Source of the DNA: Candidatus Oscillibacter pullicola
Lineage (GTDB): Bacteria; Bacillota; Clostridia; Oscillospirales; Oscillospiraceae
Reading direction: 5' to 3'
DNA length: 49,186 bases
Assembly: GCA_019118935.1 (NCBI GenBank)
Contig: DWXY01000070.1
Span: 1-49,186 of the forward strand
Below the pieces are notes generated by a model that was not told the origin of the DNA, ran no database searches, and saw only the letters and a list, made by a program, of their open reading frames with translations. The position numbers and the translations under genes are program-made. Below are positions 39,007 through 49,186 of the stretch, piece after piece (the stretch's first letter is position 1; every line of letters starts with the position of its first letter).

Positions 39007-41310
39007 TTATGGAGCGGGGGGCGGCGTGTCGGCCGGAAGGCGGCGGCAGGTCACCAGCAGCACGCCGGGCATCCTCTCCAGCGGGGAACACCGCAGATGG
39101 TAAGGCTCTCCTTCCGGAGCGGGGAGGACCAGCTCCACAGAGGGAACCGCTTTCAGCTGGGACAAGACGGCCTCCAGGGAGAGGGCCTTCCGCAGGGCGG
39201 TCCGCCGGGGGGAGGGCGGCAGCTGCTGGAAATACCAGGCGGCCAGGGACCGGCAGGTGGCATTCTCCGGCAGACGGTCTGCGGACGGTCCGTGGGCGCG
39301 GCAGGCGCCGGAGCGGGTGTCCACCGTCAGGACCAGCTCGTAATCCTGCCCGGCCAGGGCGTCCAGCAGAGCGCTTTGCAGCCTGCGGAAGCTCCGGTCC
39401 CGCAGCTGGAAAAAGACCTCCAGATGCAGCGTGTCCGGGTTTTCCGCCACCTCCGCCTCCGTCCGGACCCAGGACGGGCCGCCCTTTCCGGTGGAGATCC
39501 AGTGGTCCATGGAGAATTGAAACACGCCCTCTGCAAAGGCATCCGACAGGGCCTCCGGGGAGAAGAGCGCCTGGAACCGCGCCTGCTCCTCTGCCTCCGG
39601 CAGGGCAGAGGCCATCTGCTGGAGGCAGGCGCCTGCGGCGCGGTCGAACAGCGTGCGCAGCAGGTGCCGGGACGCGGCCTTGGCGTCCAGCGTCTGTCCG
39701 GCGGTCAGATCCAGCCGGGCGGAGGCCAGACAGGTCCTGGCCTGCCGGCGGTGCCGGGCTGCCAGCCGCCGGAAGTGTTCCGCAGCGGCCCGTCGGCCGG
39801 TCACATCCTCCGCTTTGCCCAGCAGACGGTAGACATTTCCGTCTCCATCGAACAGGCTCATCCAGGACACCTGATAGCGACGCCAGCCGCTGCCCTCATA
39901 ATCGGCCCGATAGGTGCAGGAGACCGTCCCGGGATGCGTGATGGCCCGGCGGACCGCGCCTGCCAGCCGCCGCCGGTCCTCCGGGTGGAGGTAGGATACG
40001 GTGAGCAGGCTCTTCAGATAGCCGGAGACAGTGCGGGAGGTCCTGCGGCCGCTGGTGCTGTGCCGCTGGATCTGGGCCAGGTCCCGGGCGGGGTCATAGT
40101 CCAGTGTCAAGAGGGAGGTGTGCTCCAGCAGCAGGTCGCACATCCGGGAGCGGATCTGATGCTCCGCCTGGGCCGCGGCCTCCTGGGAGATATCGGCGCA
40201 GGCGACGTACGCCAGCCAGGAGCCGTCCGGCTGTTCCACCCAGGACATGTGGAGGGAGAGGCAGAGCTCCCGTCCGCCGCCCGGGCAGACCCGGCAGGCC
40301 CGGCGCAGGGGAAGGCCGCATTCCCGGGACCGAACGGCCGCGGCCAGCAGTTCCTCCCGCTCTCCCGCCGGCAGGCCGCTGCCCGGGTCTTCCGCCAGGC
40401 GGCGGGCCAGAGCCGCGGGCGAGAGGCCCAGCAGCCGGGAGAGGGCCTGATTGGCCCGCAGCAGCTCCACACCGCCGTCAGGCCGGCGGCGCAGCAGGCA
40501 GAGGCCCACCGGCATCCGGTCCAGCAGCGTCTCCGCATCCCGCAGGGCCGTCTCCCGCCGGGAAAGGGCCGCCTGCAGGTCCAGCTCCTCCCGCCGGAGG
40601 CGGTCGATGTCCAGGAAGATGCCGCGGAAGACCGTGGTCCCCTGGCGGGCCGACAGGATTTCCGCCCGGAGATTCACCCAGACCGCCCCGCCGTCCCGCC
40701 GCAGCAGGCGGAAGTCGTGATCCACGGCCCGTTTCTCCCGCGCCGCGTCCAGCAGCTCCTGGAGCAGCGCCGGCCAGTCCGCCGGATCCACCAGAGCGGA
40801 AAAGGCGCGGCCGCCCCGGTCCAGCAGCGCCCGCCGGGACCACTGGGTCAGCTGGCACAGCTGCCGGCTGCAGGCAAGACACCGCAGCCCCTCCCGGCTC
40901 AGCTCCAGATCCGCGCCGGGCAGGAGCTCCGGCAGCGCGCCGCTCTGGGCGCTGGCCGCCGGCCGGGGATCCAGCAGGCAGGCCACCGTGCCGTACATCA
41001 CCTGATAGCAGGTGACGGTGAGGGCTTGGCCCCCGGCGGTCACACAGGGGAAGGAGGCGGCGGAGCCGGAAAAGGCCACGGCCTGCAGGGGTGCCAGTTG
41101 CTCCACCGTCCGCTCCGGCCCGAGCTGGGACAGGCGGCGGCCCTGCACCTCCTCCGGGGAGAGCCCCAGCAGCGCCGCCGCGGCAGGATTCAGAAAGCGG
41201 CACACCAGATCCACCATCTCCCCGCTGCCGTTGGTCAGCACCTCCGCCAGCGCGAAGGGGATGGAGCTGTCCCGGAAGGGCCGGGTGAACTTGTCCAGAT
41301 GCTTTGCCAC
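39007..41310 (-). CDS. Multi-PAS-domain protein without a recognised output domain
   Basis: 767 residues from a GTG at 41310 (AGGGAGGAGG eight bases upstream); the open frame reaches 41406 but lacks a ribosome site there. Four PAS-like segments are discernible: about 25-115 (RFLNPAAAALLGLSPEEVQGR), 165-240 (FRLLRRDGGAVWVNLRAEIL ... VFRGIFLDID), 265-375 (MPVGLCLLRRRPDGGVELLRANQALSRLLGLSP) and 390-500 (YLHPEDRRRLAGAV ... WRRYQVSWMSLFDGDGNVYRLLGKAEDVT). The last 250 residues contain two weakly similar segments (LASARLDLTAGQT; YELVLTVDTRSGACRAHG) seen between PAS and GGDEF domains in gut clostridia, but no GGDEF, EAL, HD, kinase or HTH motif. Soluble, cysteine-containing. Likely a sensor; output unknown. 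Confidence 0.75.
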   Translation of the reverse strand: MAKHLDKFTRPFRDSSIPFALAEVLTNGSGEMVDLVCRFLNPAAAALLGLSPEEVQGRRLSQLGPERTVEQLAPLQAVAFSGSAASFPCVTAGGQALTVTCYQVMYGTVACLLDPRPAASAQSGALPELLPGADLELSREGLRCLACSRQLCQLTQWSRRALLDRGGRAFSALVDPADWPALLQELLDAAREKRAVDHDFRLLRRDGGAVWVNLRAEILSARQGTTVFRGIFLDIDRLRREELDLQAALSRRETALRDAETLLDRMPVGLCLLRRRPDGGVELLRANQALSRLLGLSPAALARRLAEDPGSGLPAGEREELLAAAVRSRECGLPLRRACRVCPGGGRELCLSLHMSWVEQPDGSWLAYVACADISQEAAAQAEHQIRSRMCDLLLEHTSLLTLDYDPARDLAQIQRHSTSGRRTSRTVSGYLKSLLTVSYLHPEDRRRLAGAVRRAITHPGTVSCTYRADYEGSGWRRYQVSWMSLFDGDGNVYRLLGKAEDVTGRRAAAEHFRRLAARHRRQARTCLASARLDLTAGQTLDAKAASRHLLRTLFDRAAGACLQQMASALPEAEEQARFQALFSPEALSDAFAEGVFQFSMDHWISTGKGGPSWVRTEAEVAENPDTLHLEVFFQLRDRSFRRLQSALLDALAGQDYELVLTVDTRSGACRAHGPSADRLPENATCRSLAAWYFQQLPPSPRRTALRKALSLEAVLSQLKAVPSVELVLPAPEGEPYHLRCSPLERMPGVLLVTCRRLPADTPPPAP

Positions 41311-41438
41311 AGGACGCGCCTCCTCCCTGGTTTTGCTGTCTTTATTATAAATGGCGGGCCGCCGCATGACAACGGCGAGAGAGGAATTTCTCCGCCCCGC
41401 AGTCAAAAAACACGCCGCGGCCCGGCCGCGGCGTGTTT

Positions 41439-42314
41439 TCAGGTGGCGTGGAAGTCCGCCTCCCGCTCCCGAAAGAACGCCCGGTAGACCCGCACGTTCT
41501 CCAGCTCTGTCCAGGGGCGGGGCCGGGGCGGCGTCTGGTCCAGGTCATAGATCTTCGCCCCGGCCATGGAGAGCAGGAAGGGCGAATGGGTGGAGAGGAC
41601 CAGCTGGCACCCGAAGAACCGGACGGAGTCCTCCAGAAACCGTTTCAGCTCCAGCTGCAGAGCGGCGGAGAGGCTGTTCTCCGGCTCGTCCAGAAGATAC
41701 AGGGCGTTTTCCCTGATGGACTGGGTGAAATACGCCAGAGCGCTCTCCCCGTTGGAGCGCTCCGCCACGTTTTCCATCAGATGCTCCCGCAGGAAGCGGG
41801 ACTGGGACATGGACTGGGCGTCGGCGCGGCGGCGCCAGGCCTCATAGTCCTCCAGGGACTTGAGGGGATGATGGGTATGGCGGTCGGTCACATACTGCTC
41901 CAGCAGGCGGACCCGGGCGGTGTCGATGCCGTCGTTGATGCAGCGGACGTCCAGCAGGTGGTCGAAGACATCGTCGCTGGTGATGATCCGGCTCCCCTTG
42001 GGAATGGGGCGGTGGGTGCTGCGGCAGAGGGCGGTGTAGTCCCCGAAAAAGTCGCTGCGGTTGTATACTGCGCCCCGCCGCAGGTGCAGGGACTCCGCCA
42101 TGACATTGAGGATGGTGGACTTCCCGCTGCCGTTGCCGCCGTATAAAATGGTCACCGGTTCAAAGGTGAATTCCGGCAGCTGGCGGTAGCGGAATACATG
42201 AAAGGGGTATTTGGTGGTATAGCAGGTCCGCTGGTTCCGGGGGTCGGTGGGATCGGAGAAGAAGGACTCCTCGTCCTCCCGGGCGGGCATCCGGAATGTC
42301 TGCAGATAGATCAT
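41439..42314 (-). CDS. COG3910-like AAA/ABC-type ATPase
   Basis: 291 residues. ITILYGGNGSGKSTILNVMAESL-type Walker A (here VTILYGGNGSGKST, about residue 58), the ABC signature-like RSNGESALAYF (about 190), Walker B ALYLLDEPENSLS with catalytic Glu, and the LVLSTHSPFLLSMAGAKIYDLD H-loop/D-loop region show an SMC/ABC-like nucleotide-binding domain of the kind listed as predicted ATPases (COG3910/AAA_23). No TOPRIM, HNH or other effector is fused and no effector gene adjoins, so a defence role cannot be claimed. Own near-consensus promoter, divergent from carA. Start chosen with AGGAGCGC upstream. Confidence 0.85.
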   Translation of the reverse strand: MIYLQTFRMPAREDEESFFSDPTDPRNQRTCYTTKYPFHVFRYRQLPEFTFEPVTILYGGNGSGKSTILNVMAESLHLRRGAVYNRSDFFGDYTALCRSTHRPIPKGSRIITSDDVFDHLLDVRCINDGIDTARVRLLEQYVTDRHTHHPLKSLEDYEAWRRRADAQSMSQSRFLREHLMENVAERSNGESALAYFTQSIRENALYLLDEPENSLSAALQLELKRFLEDSVRFFGCQLVLSTHSPFLLSMAGAKIYDLDQTPPRPRPWTELENVRVYRAFFREREADFHAT

Positions 42315-42373
42315 AGGCGCGCTCCTTTGCCGGAGCGGCTCTTCCGCCTGTGCAGCCGAGCCGCTTTTCCTGT

Positions 42374-42402
42374 ATCATATCCCATCGGTTGATGCTTTGC
42401 AA
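42374..42402 (-). promoter_or_regulatory. Promoter of the COG3910-like ATPase gene
   Basis: On the minus strand TTGCAA (42397-42402), 17-base spacer, TATGAT (42374-42379). The transcript would begin about 55 bases before the start codon at 42314. Confidence 0.7.
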
Positions 42403-42504
42403 GAGAGGCGGCGCGGCGGAAAATAGATCGACCTTTGCGAAAATGCACAAAAAGTAATACCTTTACCCCTGGAAAAGTCTACTGCGCCGCACCGCGCGGG
42501 GGGA

Positions 42505-42533
42505 TTGACTGCTTCACAAAAAAACCGCATAAT
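42505..42533 (+). promoter_or_regulatory. Promoter of the carA-carB/dapF operon
   Basis: TTGACT (42505-42510), 17-base spacer, CATAAT (42528-42533). The expected start is about 43 bases before the carA ATG, too short for a PyrR attenuator; none is seen in the leader. Confidence 0.7.
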
Positions 42534-42582
42534 AACATCTAATAGGGATTTTCCGGTCGATGCGCCGGAGAGGGAGGACGAC

Positions 42583-43646
42583 ATGAAGAAGGGATATCTG
42601 GTATTACAGGACGGCCAGGTGTTTGAGGGCTTCCGGTTCGGAGGTCCGGCGGACGCCGTGGGCGAGCTGGTGTTCACCACCGGCATGTGCGGCTATCTGG
42701 AGACACTGACGGATCCCAGCTATGCTGGACAGATCGTGATGCAGACCTATCCTCTGATCGGCAATTATGGGATCATTCCGGAGGATTTTGAAGGCGCGTG
42801 TTGCGTCCGGGGCTACGTGGTGCGGGAGTGGTGTGAAGAGCCATCCAATTTCCGCTGCCAGGGAGACCTGGACGCTTTTTTGCGGGATCGGGGCGTGCCG
42901 GGGCTCTGGGGGGTGGACACCCGGGAGCTGACCCGGATCATCCGGGAGCACGGCGTCATGAACGCCGCGATCTGCGATGAGGTCCCGGCGGACCTGACAG
43001 TGGTGAAGACCTACGCCGTCACCGGCGTGGTGGAGGCGGTGACCTGCAAAGAGTCCTCCATTCACCCGGCGGCGGGGGAGGAGCGGTTCCGCGTCAGCCT
43101 GCTGGACTACGGCGCCAAGCGGAATATCGTCCGGGAGCTGCAAAAGCGCGGCTGCACCGTCACCGTCCTGCCCGCGGACACCAGTGCGGAGGAGGTGCTG
43201 GCGGCCAAGCCTGACGGGGTCATGCTCTCCAACGGCCCCGGAGACCCGGCGGAAAACACCTGCCAGATTGAGCAGATCAAAACCCTCCTGGGCAGGGTGC
43301 CCCTGTTCGGCATCTGCCTGGGCCACCAGCTGACGGCCCTGGCGGCGGGGGGCAGCACCTACAAGCTGAAATACGGGCACCGGGGCGTCAACCAGCCCGT
43401 CCGGGACCTGAACGGCGTCCGCACCTACATCACCAGCCAGAACCACGGCTACGCCGTGGACGGCGACAGCGTGAAGGTGGGGAAGGTACGCTTCGTCAAC
43501 GCCAACGACGGCACCTGCGAGGGCATCGACTATCCGGACCTGCGGGCCTTCACGGTCCAGTTCCATCCGGAGGCCTGCACCGGGCCCAAGGACACATCGT
43601 TCCTGTTCGACCAATTTGTAGACCTGATGAAAGGGGGTGACCGGTA

Positions 43647-43647
<1 letters not shown>
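42583..43647 (+). CDS. carA: Carbamoyl-phosphate synthase small (glutaminase) subunit
   Basis: 354 residues. CarA hydrolyses glutamine and channels ammonia to CarB for carbamoyl phosphate, precursor of arginine and pyrimidines. The N-terminal domain starts GYLVLQDGQVFEGFRFG and has VFTTGMCGYLETLTDPSYAGQIV; the class I amidotransferase domain has SNGPGDP, FGICLGHQLTALA with the nucleophilic Cys, and a C-terminal QFHPEACTGPKD with His and Glu of the triad. GGGAGGACGAC precedes the ATG. The stop overlaps the start of the carB-dapF gene by one base (TAATG), so translation of the two subunits is coupled. Confidence 0.97.
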
Positions 43648-47678
<4,031 letters not shown>

Positions 47679-47685
47679 GCGGAAA

Positions 47686-47719
47686 ACAGCCCCGGCATCC
47701 GCACGGATGCCGGGGCTGT
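47686..47719 (+). terminator. Terminator of the car operon
   Basis: A 15-bp stem (47686-47700 with 47705-47719, loop GCAC) followed by AAAATTTCTG. It lies eight bases after the fusion-gene stop codon. Confidence 0.85.
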
Positions 47720-47758
47720 AAAATTTCTGTAAGGATCAGGAAAGCTGCCCGGTTTGGA

Positions 47759-47787
47759 TTGACACGGCGCAGCGGCCCCGGTAGAAT
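47759..47787 (+). promoter_or_regulatory. Promoter of the TIGR00266 gene
   Basis: TTGACA (47759-47764), 17-base spacer, TAGAAT (47782-47787); close to consensus in otherwise GC-rich DNA. Confidence 0.8.
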
Positions 47788-47829
47788 GGAGAAAACCGGC
47801 CCCGGGCCGAGAAGAGAAAGGAGCACACC

Positions 47830-48510
47830 ATGGAATATCAGATCGAGGGCGCCCCGCTGCCGGTGGTGATCTGCCAGCTGGAGGCCGGCGAGACCATGAT
47901 TACCGAGCGGGGCAGCATGAGCTGGATGACTCCCAACATGAAGATGGAGACCAGCACCAACGGCGGGCTGGGGAAGGCCCTGGGCCGGATGCTCTCCGGC
48001 GACTCCATCTTCCAGAACCGCTACACCGCCCAGGGCGGCCAGGGGCTGATCGCCTTTGCCTCCAGCTTCCCGGGCAGCATCCGGGCCTTCCAGATCGGTC
48101 CGGGACGGGAACTGGTCATCCAGAAGAGCGGCTTCCTGGCCAGTGAGGCCTCGGTCCAGTTGTCCGTGTTCTTCCAGAAGAAGCTGGGCGCCGGCTTTTT
48201 CGGCGGCGAGGGGTTCATCATGCAGAAGCTCTCCGGCAGCGGCATGGCCTTTGCGGAGTTCGACGGCCACATCGTGGAGTACGACCTGGACCCGGGCGAG
48301 TCCCTGGTGGTGGACACCGGGTATCTCGCGGCCATGGATGCCACCTGCTCCATGGAGATCCAGGCGGTCCCGGGCCTCAAGAACATGGTGTTCGGCGGCG
48401 AGGGCATTTTCAACACCGTCATCACCGGCCCCGGCCACGTCTATCTCCAGACCATGCCCATCTCCCAGGTGGCCGGTGTCCTCCGGCCTTTCATGCCCAC
48501 GGCGAAATAA
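47830..48510 (+). CDS. TIGR00266 / AIM24 family protein
   Basis: 226 residues. The pattern begins YQIEGAPLPVVICQLEAGETMITERGSMSWMTPNMKMET and continues with FASSFPGSIRAFQIGPGRELVIQKSGFLAS, FGGEGFIMQKLSGSGMAFAEFDGHIVEYDLDPGESLVVDTGYLAAMDATCSMEIQ and GPGHVYLQTMPISQ, the trimeric beta-roll family known as TIGR00266 (bacterial YqgA/AIM24-type). It is soluble and without catalytic motifs; function unknown. AAAGGAG nine bases before the ATG, own near-consensus promoter, and terminators on both sides make it monocistronic. Confidence 0.92.
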   Translation: MEYQIEGAPLPVVICQLEAGETMITERGSMSWMTPNMKMETSTNGGLGKALGRMLSGDSIFQNRYTAQGGQGLIAFASSFPGSIRAFQIGPGRELVIQKSGFLASEASVQLSVFFQKKLGAGFFGGEGFIMQKLSGSGMAFAEFDGHIVEYDLDPGESLVVDTGYLAAMDATCSMEIQAVPGLKNMVFGGEGIFNTVITGPGHVYLQTMPISQVAGVLRPFMPTAK

Positions 48511-48526
48511 CAGCTCGGATACATAA

Positions 48527-48555
48527 AACCGGACCGCCCATCGGGCGGTCCGGTT
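48527..48555. terminator. Bidirectional terminator, TIGR00266 gene / ppdK
   Basis: A 13-bp stem AACCGGACCGCCC/GGGCGGTCCGGTT (48527-48539, 48543-48555; loop ATC), followed by GATTTTCC on the + strand and by TTTTATG on the minus strand. It lies between convergent genes. Confidence 0.85.
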
Positions 48556-48578
48556 GATTTTCCGGGGAAAAGAGAGGC

Positions 48579-49186
48579 TTACTTGCTCTCCTTGATGGCG
48601 GCCTGGGCGGCAGCCAGCCGGGCGATGGGCACCCGGAAGGGAGAGCAGGACACGTAGTCGAGGCCCGTGCGGTGGAAGAACTCCACGCTGGAGGGGTCGC
48701 CGCCGTGCTCGCCGCACACGCCCAGATGCAGGTGGGGGTTGGTGCTGCGGCCCAGCTTGCAGGCCATGTCCACCAGCTTGCCCACGCCGGTCTGGTCCAG
48801 CTTGGCGAAGGGGTCGTTCTCGTAGATCTTCTTGTCGTAGTAGGCATCCAGGAACTTGCCCGCGTCGTCACGGCTGAAGCCGAAGGTCATCTGGGTCAGG
48901 TCGTTGGTGCCGAAGGAGAAGAAGTCCGCCTGCTTGGCGATCTCATCGGCGGTCAGCGCGGCCCGGGGGATCTCGATCATGGTGCCCACCAGGTACTTCA
49001 TGCTGGAGTCGGCCTCCTTGATGATGGCGTCGGCGGTCTCCACCACGATCTTCTTCACATAGGACAGCTCCTTGGCCTCGCCCACCAGGGGGATCATGAT
49101 CTCAGGCACCATGGTCCACTCGGGATGGCGGGCCTGGACGTTCAGAGCGGCCTTGATGATGGCGCGGGTCTGCATCACGGCGATCT
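48579..49186 (-). CDS. ppdK: Pyruvate, phosphate dikinase, C-terminal part
   Basis: Partial; about 202 residues are inside the window and the 5' end lies beyond its right edge. PPDK interconverts pyruvate and phosphoenolpyruvate with ATP/AMP + PPi and serves glycolysis or gluconeogenesis in anaerobes. The PEP/pyruvate-binding TIM barrel end is visible: [57 protein letters not shown], then [45 protein letters not shown], with the catalytic Cys in VCGEHGGDP and the SFGTNDLTQ motif that contacts phosphate. Ends IKESK-stop just before a terminator. Confidence 0.96.
   Translation of the reverse strand, partial: IAVMQTRAIIKAALNVQARHPEWTMVPEIMIPLVGEAKELSYVKKIVVETADAIIKEADSSMKYLVGTMIEIPRAALTADEIAKQADFFSFGTNDLTQMTFGFSRDDAGKFLDAYYDKKIYENDPFAKLDQTGVGKLVDMACKLGRSTNPHLHLGVCGEHGGDPSSVEFFHRTGLDYVSCSPFRVPIARLAAAQAAIKESK

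Noticed and set aside
38839-41487. 882-codon plus-strand open frame opposite the PAS gene
   Set aside because: Begins inside the lepA repeat copy 3 and is Gly/Pro/Arg-rich without motifs; the minus strand has PAS signatures and a good start.
41439-42314. Defence ATPase (retron, Gabija or OLD type)
   Set aside because: No TOPRIM, helicase, reverse transcriptase or other effector is fused or adjacent; the protein fits the general COG3910-like ATPases.

Overview
The window is GC-rich DNA from the chromosome of an anaerobic, low-motility-type Firmicute, most likely a high-GC member of the Oscillospiraceae (Flavonifractor / Oscillibacter / Lawsonibacter type). The reasons are the gene content (DegV, DUF1836, DUF6440, HlyD-like adaptor-YggS-SepF-DivIVA, pyruvate phosphate dikinase, mia/mut/hfq cluster), strong third-position G/C codon use, and AGGAGG-type ribosome sites. 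I see no rRNA, tRNA, CRISPR array, prophage or transposase gene. All genus-level placement is inference.

Layout. 1-9.2 kb: 3' end of pnp, a metallo-hydrolase, a flavoprotein with a divergent HxlR regulator, mnmE, DUF1836, degV, prmA, a BASS-type transporter and a solitary parB-like gene. 9.3-15.9 kb: envelope genes (VanW-domain protein, VTT membrane protein, acyltransferase, lspA), rluD, a small cysteine-rich protein divergent from an XRE regulator, and a HAD phosphatase. 16-28.7 kb: the classic clostridial block miaB-mutS-mutL-miaA-hfq, heavily invaded by non-coding repeats and small accessory genes. 28.9-33.1 kb: HlyD-like adaptor, yggS, sepF, divIVA and a HAD phosphatase. 33.2-36.5 kb: an XRE regulator translationally linked to an MBOAT acyltransferase and an SGNH-like partner. 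36.7-41.3 kb: lepA, followed by tandem copies of its own 3' end, and a multi-PAS protein on the other strand. 41.4-49.2 kb: a COG3910-like ATPase divergent from carA, a very long carB fused in frame to dapF, a TIGR00266/AIM24 protein, and the 3' part of ppdK.

The two most unusual things are these. (1) carB continues without stop or start into a full-length diaminopimelate epimerase domain, giving one 1343-residue protein; in that domain the first of the two catalytic cysteines is alanine. (2) mutL, hfq and lepA each carry a second copy of one gene end (66-81 bases) about 224-232 bases away, separated by related 142-166-base hairpin-rich elements. In all three cases the same end of the element faces the intact gene. 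A decayed fourth case may follow mutS. The changed bases in the mutL and lepA copies are nearly all synonymous, including two-codon-family serine switches, which does not look like ordinary decay of a duplicated scrap.

Two further repeat types are present: a pair of multi-hairpin cassettes (after pnp and after mutL) whose stems differ by compensating changes, and an 858-base element upstream of mutS bounded by imperfect inverted repeats of about 170-195 bases and with no protein gene I would accept.
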